A DNA stretch of 64,000 nt from Erpobdella octoculata (Eukaryota; Annelida; Clitellata; Hirudinida; Erpobdellidae), in NCBI GenBank assembly GCA_963978895.1, contig OZ022243.1:808501-872500 (forward strand). The letters are read 5' to 3'. The notes under the pieces are model-generated. The model did not search any database and had not been told where the DNA came from. It was given only the letters and a program-made list of their open reading frames with translations. Shown in pieces: positions 37,486-47,605 of the stretch. The position numbers were made by a program, and so were the translations under genes. Every line of letters begins with the position of its first letter. Positions within the stretch are counted from its first letter, which is position 1.

Positions 37486-40400
37486 CGACGACGACGATGG
37501 TGGTGATGATGGTGATGATGATGGTGATAACGATGATGGTGATAACGATGATGATGGTGGTGATGATGATGATGATGGTGATAACGATGATGATGAAGGT
37601 GATAACGATGATGATGATGGTGATAATGATGATGATGATGATGACGACGATGGTTATGACAACGATGGTGACAGTGATGACGGTGATGATTATAGTGCAA
37701 GTGATTCACTAAACGTCCATCTACAAACCTCCTGACCACGGCAAAAGCACTAAAAAATCAGAAACGGAAATCAAATTAATAGGAAATATACGAAGATGCA
37801 TTATGAAGAAAACATAGAAATAATTCAACTTACCCCTCCCCTAAACCATTCGACCACTGACCCCCTATTAACTTTACCCCTTTTTCTATCCACCCCCTAA
37901 TTAATCACCTGAAAATTCAGTTCCATCAATCTGTATGGAACAGCTCTTCTTGACGATGCCCCTCACGGACGATCTCCTCCTCAACTTCGCTCCGCCGGAC
38001 GGGTTCAAGTGGGAAGACTTCCTCTGCGACCCGGGCGACAGACCGGAGTCGTCCGGGGAGGTGCCCAGCCAGTGCCTGCGGGAGTCTCCCTGTCGCCTGC
38101 TGTACTTCTTGATGTGACGAATCAGTTTGCCCACTGGACGGCGAGCAAAGAAGTCGTAAAACGATAACATTAAAAACCCAAAATGATAGTAATCATGACC
38201 ATGATGATGATAATAACAAGAGTGATGATGATGATCAAGAGGGACCACACCATCAGCACCATCCATCATCGTTCAATCCAACTATGGCCGAAATTTTACC
38301 CTTCTGGCCAATTTTATTGGCAAGCCCACCTTCTTCTTAATTTCCTCCTCACCCCCCCCATCCACATCCCCACCCCCGTGCATATCCAGTTAAGACCACC
38401 ACTAACGATCCTGGGAATCATCGTGAGCGGCCAGAAACGACAGGTTGTTCATGCAAGAGGTGCTTCCAAAGTCTGCCAGATTGCCCAGGTGCACCCTGGT
38501 TCCGGTCAGGTAGCCGGTCTGCAGTTTCTTGATGGTTGTCACGATGGCGTGATGCAGGTTGCCGTTGGCATCTGCGTCGGTATCGGAAAGGAAGTGATGA
38601 TACTACTAGAGTTTACTTTTTTTTTAATTTTCTGAGACAATTATTATTAATAAAGTGATGGAAACCTCATTTTGAAACAATAAAAAAAGTTTTAATTATT
38701 AATATTTTTTTCAATAGAAAGACAAAAACTTCAAAAAGTTATTAATATTCTTTAAAATTATATCTCTTTAATTTAAAAACAAAAACTTAAGAAAATAAAA
38801 CAAAAAAATAAAATTATTTGAAATCTAATCTGATTATGAAAACAAATAACAGACATCACAAAACTTTAGCAGCTAACTAGAGTAGGTCACGTTTACACAC
38901 TGGCTCAAGTGGTAAGGTATTGGACTATAACACCTTAGGTCATGGGTTCAAACCCTGGTAGCATCTACCACTTTTATCAAATATGCAGGCGATTACGTTT
39001 AAATAATTAATATTTACTTAAAATAATTGTTAATTTAAATGAATAAAATTCTAAAAAAAAAAGTTTTTTTAAATTCAATCTGATTACACAAACATACAGT
39101 CTGCATTACTAAACTTTAACAACTAACTAAGTTGTGTGGCCCTTACACATTGGCTCAGTGGTAAGGTGTTGGACTGTGACCCTTAAGGTCCTGGGTTCAA
39201 ACCCCGGTAGCGGCCAATTGATAGTGTCAGTGTTTATTATATGTTATTGAGACAATGATGATAAGGCATACGCCACATGATACACAGATGATCCAAACAG
39301 ATGTCGCTATCCTGAGTCTCTTATTTTTAACTATTTTTTTAAGTTTTTATGGTTATTATCAGAGATGTAGTAGTTGGTACTCATACTCGTACTTGAAACC
39401 TTGGTACTCGTACTCTGTTTCCCATTCAGTAATGAGTTGCAGAGATGTAGTACTTGATACTCGTACTCGAGTATGTTCTTCAAGTACTCATATTCGTACT
39501 CGATACCATGGTACTCGTACTCGGAACATCTCTGGTTATTTTTAGTCATATTAAAAACAAAGTTAATCAACCCAATAATGAAGCTGCTTTTAATCACCCT
39601 CTCCCAATCAATAAGTAGGAATCTAACAACTAATAAGACTACAGCAACACATTATAGCTATGAGATCATATAATATAGTAACTACTGATGATGTACTGCC
39701 CTGCCACAGCAAAAGGAAGCAAGTTCACTTTTGGCCTAAAATTAGATTAATCGACTGTTTAAATGTAGAAAGCAAGACCTACATTATGGCATATTAACGA
39801 ATTGGTTTTACTCTGCATAGTTTCTGTGTATAACCCACGGCAAAAGGAATCATGTCCCAGCACTACTAGTAAAACCCAGATTAGTTTTACGTTTATTATG
39901 AAATCAGGTTTCAGTGACTTGCTTCCTTATGCTTTTGTGGGGGGGGCAGTGTGGCACTTGAAGTTGAACGAATTTCCCGGACCCACGATCTCGTCAACAA
40001 CTCACTCACCCAACAGAGACTTCCTTATGGGGACGACCATGAGCGGCCGTCCGAGCATGTTCCAGCTGGAGCCGAGGTACTGGACGTCGGTCTTGATCAT
40101 GTCGACCAGCAGGGAGGTATCCAGCGGCAGGTAGAACTGTTGCTGGTCCACGAACTGTGCGTACGAAGGACGGATGGAAAAAACGCGCGAGTGAAAGCCG
40201 CGGTCGCGAAGGAAAAATGAAAAAGTTCAAAGAAGGAGGAGTCACGAACCTGCGGAAAGAAGACGAGCATCTGATCCCCGAGGGTGTAGATCTTACTCGT
40301 GGTCAGCACCCCCACGCCGTCAGTCGGGCGACCCGTTAGACCCAACTTCTTACTGGTGCCTGAGTGATGATACTGATGATGATGATGATACTCAGACCGA

Positions 40401-43247
40401 TGATACTGATGATGATGATACTCAGATCGATGATACTGATGATGATACTCAGCACCCCCACGCCGTCAGTCGGGCGACCCGTTAGACCCAACTTCTTACT
40501 GGTGCCTGAGTGATGATACTGATGATCATGATGATACTCAGACCGATGATACAGATGATACTCAAACCAATGATACTGATAATGATGAATATCGAAGCCA
40601 CAGGCCGATGTAAAGAAAGAGGAAATTATCGATCGAAAACATATCGTGAGAAATTTAAATAAAATAAGAACCAAGATGGCTGAGCAGGAAACTGAGGACG
40701 TTGGCAGGGTAGACTTGGAAGGGGGACACCTCCGCCATAGTGGAGATCTTGATGTCGTGCACCAACAGCTTCTCCTGGATGCTGGCATCCTCAGCCAGTA
40801 TGACCACTTAGAAAAGAAAAACAGGATCAAAACATTGCAAGCGGGTAGACGAGAGAGTAGATAAAAAATTGGACGAATTGATCGAAAAATAGACAAATTG
40901 ATAAAAAAAATTGGACGAATTGATCGAAAATTGGACAAAACGGATGAATTGGATGTAATGGCAAAAATCAATAAAGCAGTCGTGTCGGCAAGCCCACCTT
41001 GAACGACGATGTCCGGTTTCGGTTCAGCCACGAGCCTTCTGTTAAGGGGGTCGACCTCCCCGGGTGAAATGAAACCCTAAAATGATGGAATCGATGCGAT
41101 CAGTGGCTCTTTAAATCGCTTCGTTCAAATCCTGGTGATAATCGTGCTGATAGATATCATCAAGCCCTCTAAAACCACCTACCCCCTGCCCTAGACGAGA
41201 TACCTGCAAGTCCTCTAAAACCACCTACCCCCTGCCCTACACATGAGATACCTGCAAGCCCTCCAAAACCACCTACCCCCTGCCCTACACGTGATTATGA
41301 TGTTTAATGAGACTATAAAAGAATGAACCACTAACTAACCTGTGACAACATCACACAAAAAACCAAACAAATAAGAAACAGCAAAATTATTTAAAAAAAA
41401 AACAGATAAAAGTAATGAGAGCGTGCGAACAAACTTCGCTGATGAGTTTGCCGAGCACGTAAAGAGATTGACCCCACATCTGGGGCAGTTTCCCGGCGAT
41501 CACTCGGTCCTGACTCTTCGGATGTTTGTACTCGAGGTCGATCTGTAGACCAATGGTACAAGGTCACGAAATACAATTCATGTACAAGGTCATGAACTAC
41601 ATTTTAGTAGAAACAACAACAACATACAAAACAACACTAGTAAGTTATATACATCACGTTTGTACATCTCTATCACGATATCTTTTTACGATATGATTAC
41701 AAGCTCTTTCCACTGTAATACTACAATCTCTGAGCCTGATATTACAGTAATCTGTAATATTTCAATAGGACATATTATTACAGTAGGACGTAATACTACA
41801 GTAGGGTGTAATACTACAATTACAATATTACAGTAGAGTTTAATATTACAGTCAGATGTAATACTACAAGAGAGTTTAATATTACAGTCAGATGTAATAC
41901 TACAAGAGAGTATAATATTACAGTAAAGTTTAACATTACAGTTAGGTGTGATACTATAGCAGGGTGTAATATTACAGTAGAGTTTAACATTACAGTAGGG
42001 TGTAATACTACAAGAGAGTAAATATTACAGTAAATTCTAACATTACCGATGGGTGTAACACTACAGTTCTAGTAGTGTAATCCTAGCTTCGATCTAATCA
42101 ACCACGACGAAAAAAATCACCTTGTTGAACGGCACGGCATAAAGCTCCGGCATTAAAATGTCTCCTTCGGAACTCCTGATCATGATCTCGTCCAGTCTCT
42201 TCGAATACTCCTCCACCTGGAAACAACAATTACACCTGTAATTAAAAACTCACAGGTGAACACCTTCACCTCCTCCGTCTGGGCAAAACAGACTGGACCG
42301 ACGGATTCAGGTCCTGGCCGGTATCGCCGCCGACGACGACGGCGGAACATTCGTAGAAACATTTTCGATTGAAGATAGTCTTAAGAAAATATCGTGATGG
42401 AGCTACTAAAGAAAAGCTGAGCAGTAAAAAATGAATGTTAAAAAGTACCCTGGCTAGTATGAAATAAATACATACATGATATAAGCAATTCAAAATGCAA
42501 AATAAAACAACAAATGGGACAAAATGTTCTCGCACCAACTTGGCAAAAAAACAAACAACCCCCCAACCTGATCCCTCTTCTCATACCGAGACGGTAAAAA
42601 CCAGTAAGCCAAGCAAACAATTCCCAACCCGATAAACAATTCCCAACCCGATCCCTCTTACCACATCAACACAACCAAAAAACCAGTAAGCCAAGCAAAC
42701 AATTCCCAACCTCATCCCTGTTACCACATCAACACAACCAAAAACCAGTAAGCAAAGGAAACAATTCCCAACCTGATCCCGGTTACCGTTGAACAGTCCG
42801 TCAAGAACTAAGTACGCGAAGAACATGGGCCACTCGCACTCGATGTGCTCAAAGTTCTGCAGCTCGGACGGGTAGTAGTAAAGCCGGTTCGGGTCCTGAG
42901 TTTGAAAATAAACACGGAAGTTTTGTTTTGGATCGTTTATTTATTTACATCGTAAACGAGTGGAAAGTGCTTAAAGATAAGCAAACAATACAAGAAGAAT
43001 GGTAAAATAAGTAAAAATTCCAAAAAATAAACCCAATTTCATACAAAAATTAAATTAAACGCCACAACAAATAATTCGATGAACTCGTATCTTTGGGTGT
43101 ATAAGTTTCACAAAAATTTAAAAAAAAAACAATTAATAAGATTAAAAATTAAACTAAAAGAAAAATACCTCTTTAAAAGTTTTGTAACCGTCCCTGAGGA
43201 AACGGCACATTCCATATCTGCCCTGGAAAAGTCAGCAGATAATTTGA

Positions 43248-43281
<34 letters not shown>

Positions 43282-46200
43282 GTTATCGTTATCATTTTCA
43301 TTATCAGTATCAGTATTAGTATCATTATCATTATTATTATTGAACAGTTGATATCAGATCGATCCAGGAAAGCTTTTATCCCAAATTATATAATTTTTTT
43401 CCAGCTAAAAACCACCTTCAGCTTATCCAGAATGGTTTTCTTCGTGTAGGCTATCAGTTCCGGATCGTCGACGGCGAACGCCGGGTAGCTGATGATGCCC
43501 AGCAGGCCGGCATCCGTTTCCTGAATGCAAAAAATTAACTAATTATTAATCAATTAGCTCTTGAACGTGTTAAATAATTTATCGCAAAAATAATTTTAGG
43601 GTGGATGGGAGTGGGAAAATGGGTTGATGAGTGGGAATGACAGAATCAATCAATCTATATACATATCATACTGATATGTATATAGATTGATTGAAAAAAA
43701 TGAAAATAAGGTAAAAGAATGAGACAGTAAGAGATAGTAAGAGATGGAAAGAGAATAATATAAATTTAATAAAAATTATGACTTTTTAAAAATAAAAAGT
43801 TATCATTTTCTCTCAGATTGTTAGAAAATAATAATTAAATGATTTTAATTATTATAATACCTACCTTAGAATTTGACTCTCTAGGCAAGACAGAATGGAG
43901 GATAGTCTAAAAGAAAAGAAGACCAATCATTAACATAAAATATGCATTTAATGAATAAAATGGTCGAATTATGTTTCATCTGTCCAGAACATGAAAAAAA
44001 ACCAATCGATAAATCAATAAAAAAATAACCACTTTTAATAATTTCAACTATATAACTAATCCATAAAAAATACTCAAATGAAATGATAATCATAATAGAA
44101 TTACCTAATTTGCATATGCAAATGCAGACACACTAATTAGCATTACACATATAATAATTAAATGACGCAAACATACGAGACACTGCTGCGATTCGTCGGG
44201 CATGACGTTGATGACGGACGCGGGACCTCCCTTCGAGCCGTACAGATCCAATCCGTTGATGCTTTCCAGTGCCGCCTGTGGAAAGACGTAAGAGAGAGAC
44301 GTGGAAATGTCGCGATTCAACGTGGCGTACTTTGATGACTCGAGGAAGTTAAGTTACAGCATCGAACAGATTAATTGAAGCAAAAAAAAAATTTTTTTTC
44401 ATTTCTAGCTTTGGCAAAATTTTTATTATTTTTAATGGCAACACTGTTAGTATTTTAGTTTTTAACACAGTTTAGCCAGCGTTGGTATTTTAGATTGTTG
44501 TTCAAAATGAACGATGGATGACAAATAAAAGATTTTATAAAAAATTTCATCTTGTTTCAATTAATCTGTTTGATACTGTGTGCGAAGAATGTAAAAATTC
44601 AGTGAATTCATCAATGGATGGTGAAGTATTAGTGACTTAAGAGATGATGATGATGATGATGATAATGGTAATAACAGACGATTATGACAGCTTTGCAGTA
44701 AGCTGCCCCAGCCGTTTGGAACTCCCTTCCTCCGGATATTAGGGACTCTCCAAACATCAATATTTTTAATTCTATACTTAAGACTTATTATTTCGAAACT
44801 TGTATTCTGAAGAAACCTTCGTAAGCACCTCAGACTTTCCTGGCTCTATATAAATAAATTATTATTACTATCATTATTATTATTATTATTAAAAGGACCT
44901 ACCCTAGCCATGCCGATGGAGGTGGCGTTCAGTTCCGGTACTCCGTGGTTTGTTTTGTCTCCTCTTTCCCAAATCCCGAAATCCTTGGAGAAATCATTTC
45001 GTCAAGATAGATAATAAAAAAATTTTTTTTTTAATAGTTTATAGTCTTTTACAGTAGGTGTTTAAGACTAAAATGGTTGTATGTTGGAAGCACCTAAGTA
45101 CTTCCTGTCGTGGATCATAATTTGATCTTTTTAACTTCCCCCTCCTCCTTTCTCCAGGCTTGGGACTGGCTTGCAAAAGCAAGGCAGAGTCGATAATTAA
45201 AAAATGTTTTTAATTCGCATATAAAGACAAAAAACCACGCCCATACAGGTGTCCTGAAAGCTGATTGGATGTAGAAAGCAAGGTTCTGAATGAAGGCCAC
45301 CTCGTCCAATGAGACGACCACCTGAAGTCCTGGGGTTTAATTATTATTATTAAACTGTTAATTATTAACAGATTATTAAATTTCGTTGTTTAGAAAACCT
45401 TAAATTTATTTTGATAAAAAGAATTTAACGCCGCAACAAGGAGTTTGATAAAACTTGATGTTTTTAATTAAATAATTATCATTATAACAATATTTAATTA
45501 CTACACCACAAAATCCTTATCTTTTAATAAAAAACAACATGAATAATTATGATTATTACTAATATTATTAATATCATCAGTTTTAAAAAACTCGACGATA
45601 GCCAAAATTAATTATAAAGATGTGTGTTGCAAAACAAAATACAGAGAAAAATAACCATTATGACATCATCACCAGCACTACTACCATCATCATCAGCACC
45701 ACCCAACCACCATCATCATCATCATCATCACCAACATCGTCATCATCACCATTGTCATCATCATCATCACCGTCACCCTCATCATCATCATCATCATCAT
45801 CATCACCGTCATCATCAGCCCCCCTTTAACGCCAACCCGAAGCTGTCATCTGTGCCAGTTGTAGGATGAAGAACGAGGTGGCATCCAGCTGCAGGTGCCC
45901 CCATTCCGAGTCCTCGACGCACTTGAGTCCGGTCGAGACGAAGTACTTGGCGTGGAGGGCGTCCTTGGGGCTCTGGGTGTACTTGAACCTTTCCACCTTG
46001 TCCACTTGTCGCATCATTCCCTTCAGTATGCCCCTCATGATTTTTACTGCTGCCTGCCAAGAGAGGGGGAGGGTGGGGGTAATAAAAGTGAGATGAAAGG
46101 TATAGGGTGAAAAGTGGGTGCATATTCTTGGGTCAATTGTTAAATAAATGAAAAAATGAATAAAAGAATAAAATTTTTTAAAAATTTAAAAAAACCCGAA

Positions 46201-46777
46201 AAGTAGACAGGTTCTACTGCCGGTTCTACTTTTATTTATTTTCTTTCAAATACTAAACTTATTTTTAACTATTTAAAACATTAATAATCACAAACCGATT
46301 ACTTATATTTCTCATAAATATTTATTATATGATAAACAGACCAGCAACTCATGAATATTAACTACACAATGATAAACTGACCAGCTCGAGCTCGTAAGCT
46401 TTGCTTCGATCCTCATCGATGTCCGCTTTTTTCTTGTAAGACAGAGCCAGCGCCCAGACGCAGAGGGCCGAGTAGACGTTGTCCCTCACCCATGCATGAT
46501 CGTGCGAGGGGGTAGCAGGTAGCAGACCACTAATGGGATGCTAAAAAAGCCCCATTTAGAGATGAAAAATTATTATTGATTATTATGAGGATATAGAATA
46601 TAGTAATAATATAAACAAAAAAATAATAACGCATAGAACTGTAGATTGTGGAATAAGACAATATTGCGGAATAATATATAAGACAAGAAAGAGTCATACC
46701 TGGTGAGACAAAATAGTCTTGTAGACCATCCTGCGATAGAATTCAAGTCTGGCTCCCGAATCACTTCTCGTTCTCAT
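29832..46777 (-). CDS. PHKA: phosphorylase b kinase regulatory subunit alpha
   Basis: Regulatory subunit of the cytosolic kinase that activates glycogen phosphorylase. Thirty-one exons, listed 5' to 3', join in phase: 46700-46777, 46382-46540, 45837-46053, 45247-45329, 44903-44983, 44177-44275, 43865-43906, 43416-43520, 43169-43222, 42773-42895, 42121-42216, 41435-41542, 40998-41076, 40672-40806, 40250-40359, 40010-40154, 38407-38571, 37909-38133, 36373-36504, 35986-36121, 35574-35715, 35102-35199, 34762-34840, 34444-34573, 34039-34137, 33612-33736, 32346-32357, 30845-30991, 30576-30629, 30272-30478, 29832-30038. The product is 1,223 residues, as in human PHKA1. It starts [17 protein letters not shown]. 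The N-terminal third is the GH15-like glucoamylase domain ([48 protein letters not shown]). [17 protein letters not shown] and [15 protein letters not shown] favour alpha over beta. The C-terminus CLIQ is a CaaX farnesylation box. The 12-nt exon supplies RQST, making RRQST. Weakest points: the 32346 microexon and the short exon at 43865. Confidence 0.93.
31135..31355. repeat. about 40-bp minisatellite in a PHKA intron
   Basis: Six copies built on CGTCATTAACATTTTCATCA followed by TCATCATGACACCTAAA. Confidence 0.92.
32142..32245. repeat. (AAT)n/(AAC)n microsatellite
   Basis: Trinucleotide repeat in the PHKA intron, about 100 bp downstream (on the minus strand) of the 12-nt microexon. Confidence 0.97.
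32346..32357 (-). other. PHKA: predicted 12-nt microexon of PHKA
   Basis: On the minus strand the sequence reads CACTACAG, then AGGCAATCTACG, then GTAAGTCAG: a good acceptor, 12 nt, and a near-perfect donor. Both neighbouring exons end and begin in phase 0, so it inserts exactly Arg-Gln-Ser-Thr. Joined to the preceding KRELR it makes RRQS, a PKA consensus, in the region where vertebrate alpha subunits carry their regulatory phosphoserines. Confidence 0.65.
33745..33910. repeat. (GAT)n/(GTT)n array
   Basis: Mixed trinucleotide repeat immediately upstream of the acceptor of the PHKA exon at 33612-33736. Confidence 0.93.
34205..34410. repeat. (CAT)n/(AAT)n array
   Basis: Imperfect trinucleotide repeat in the PHKA intron between the exons at 34039 and 34444. 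Confidence 0.95.
37366..37690. repeat. (GAT)n/(GGT)n/(GAC)n array, about 325 bp
   Basis: Long trinucleotide array in a PHKA intron. Poly-Asp (+) and poly-His (-) frames of 130-160 codons run through it. They lack any other support and are rejected as genes. Confidence 0.97.
38805..38975 (+). mobile_element. tRNA-derived SINE-like repeat, copy 1
   Basis: Box A-like TGGCTCAAGTGGTAAGG (38901) and box B-like GGGTTCAAACCC (38943) are spaced as in tRNA-derived SINE heads. No closed acceptor stem forms, so it is not a tRNA gene. It shares its upstream ~90 bp (CTAATCTGATTA, AAACTTTAGCAGCTAACTA) with copy 2. Confidence 0.7.
39045..39222 (+). mobile_element. tRNA-derived SINE-like repeat, copy 2
   Basis: TGGCTCAGTGGTAAGG at 39151 and GGGTTCAAACCCCGG at 39193, about 250 bp after copy 1. 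The copies are in tandem in the same orientation and diverged by roughly 15-20%. Confidence 0.7.
39360..39534. mobile_element. CAGAGATGT-ended MITE (copy 1) with 8-bp target duplication
   Basis: Starts CAGAGATGTAGTAGTTGG and ends CGGAACATCTCTG. A second internal CAGAGATGTAGTACTTGA start lies at about 39440, and many GTACTCGTACTCGAGTAC palindromes fill it. The flanks are GTTATTAT and GTTATTTT (one mismatch in eight). It lies in the PHKA intron between the exons at 40010 and 38407. Confidence 0.85.
40450..40595 (-). pseudogene. partial duplicate of a PHKA exon with its splice acceptor
   Basis: A copy offset by 146 bp of the 5' half of the exon at 40250-40359 plus adjoining intron. CGTCAGTCGGGCGACCCGTT and CTTCTTACTGGTGCCTGAGT occur twice. 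The acceptor is intact, but no strong donor follows, so splicing into it would add intronic codons (Ser-Ile-Ile). Confidence 0.85.
41125..41300. repeat. 48-bp unit, three copies
   Basis: Tandem copies containing ACCACCTACCCCCTGCCCTA and GAGATACCTGCAAG in a PHKA intron. Confidence 0.9.
41715..42075. repeat. about 20-22 bp minisatellite
   Basis: Around 16 degenerate copies of GTAATATTACAGTAGRGTK-like units in a PHKA intron. Confidence 0.9.
42540..42790 (-). repeat. tandem copies of a PHKA exon/intron junction
   Basis: The end of the exon at 42773 (GGTAACCGGGATCAG) and the following intron start (GTTGGGAATTGTTTCC) are repeated about three more times in the intron as GGTAACAGGGATGAGG, GGTAAGAGGGATCGGG and GAGGGATCAGG, each with TTGGGAATTG or similar. 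Confidence 0.8.
43247..43342. repeat. (ATT)n microsatellite
   Basis: ATT trinucleotides degrading to ATCATTATC, in the PHKA intron just upstream of the exon at 43169. Confidence 0.95.
44685..44880 (+). pseudogene. LINE 3' end fragment (L2/CR1-like), antisense in a PHKA intron
   Basis: Translates as [20 protein letters not shown], then [10 protein letters not shown] and a stop, the usual end of an L2/CR1-type polymerase. The 3' UTR has GGCTCTATATAAATAAATTA followed by (ATT)n, as in L2-type tails. Confidence 0.8.
45035..45235. repeat. dispersed repeat, copy 1 (partner at 56108)
   Basis: Shares TGTATGTTGGAAGCAC, AAGTACTTCCTGTCGTGGAT, CATAATTTGAT and CTTGCAAAA.CAAGGC with 56108-56290. About 180 bp alignable by eye; the class is unknown. 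Confidence 0.8.
45680..45825. repeat. (CAT)n/(CAC)n array
   Basis: Trinucleotide repeat just downstream (minus strand) of the PHKA exon at 45837. Confidence 0.95.
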
Positions 46778-47597
46778 GATTATCAGTGAGCTTTAAAATT
46801 GGTTCGGCGAGACAAAAAAATTCCAAACTTCCAAAACAAATCAACAGTTTTTTTTTAACCAGCTCAGCTGATTGGATTTTAAAAATACTTTCGAAGCGAC
46901 GAAAACACGACCCACAAAACAAAACAAAGTTAAAAACTAATTCTATATAAGTATAAAAGTCAGTATAAGATAAGATAAATGAAAATAAAACCGGTTATTC
47001 CTTCAATAATTTTATACTTATTCCTAGCAGTAGTTCTGCAAAGACCTCTCCATTAGTGTTAGTGTTAGACAAACAGACACGCAACCTCACCACCTGACTT
47101 ACAAAGCAAACCAGTCAAACAGTGAGAGAAAATCCCCACACAGTTGTTTTTTTTTGTGTGGAGTAGGTCAAGGTTGTGTCAAGAATAAAGGGCGAGAACT
47201 TATTTTCGTAAAAAATTAAAAGATTTCTTTTATTATGATCATTTAAAAAAATTTATTTAATTTATAATTGAAATATTGATCAAAAATATGCGTGGCTGAT
47301 TCGGAGCAGCAGATCAGACAATATAACAACAGTTAATGTTATAAAAAAACTTATTATATTTGATTATTTAATTTTATTAAATTTTAATAATTTTAATTAT
47401 TAAGAAGTATGTGCTTAAAGCGTGTTCGTAGCGTCTGGTCGAAAAAATACAGCGCTGATGTAACAGGTGGGCGGCGGTTGAATTTCAAAAACTCTGATTT
47501 CTTCGCCTGCTTCTTTCCGATCTGTCTAACATTAAAAACCCATGTTATTTTCAAAAATTGTAAATGCAAAAACCCGTGTTATTTTCAAAAATTGTAG
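46778..47597. promoter_or_regulatory. divergent intergenic region between PHKA and MLH3 start codons
   Basis: About 820 bp separate the two ATGs, so this region must hold the promoters and 5' UTRs of both genes or their first introns. It is AT-rich and I see no CpG cluster. A 34-bp direct repeat abuts the MLH3 start. Confidence 0.5.
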
Positions 47598-47605
47598 ATG
47601 CAAAA
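47529..47605 (+). repeat. 34-bp tandem duplication spanning the MLH3 start codon
   Basis: TGTTATTTTCAAAAATTGTA, (A/G)ATGCAAAAA occurs twice. Both copies contain an ATG (47564 and 47598). Only the second is in frame with MLH3. Confidence 0.85.

Noticed and set aside
37266..37739. Poly-His (-) and poly-Asp (+) frames of over 130 codons
   Set aside because: They are translations of a (GAT)n/(GGT)n array inside a PHKA intron. The same artefact explains the frames at 25169-25420, 25576-25778, 33694-34047 and 45620-45869.
38895..39215. tRNA genes
   Set aside because: Box A and B motifs are present, but no seven-pair acceptor stem forms. tRNA-derived SINE heads explain them better.
29832..46777. 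Assignment to the kinase beta subunit (PHKB)
   Set aside because: The last-but-one exon is superficially PHKB-like, but the [17 protein letters not shown] block, the N-terminus [12 protein letters not shown] and overall exon order fit alpha.
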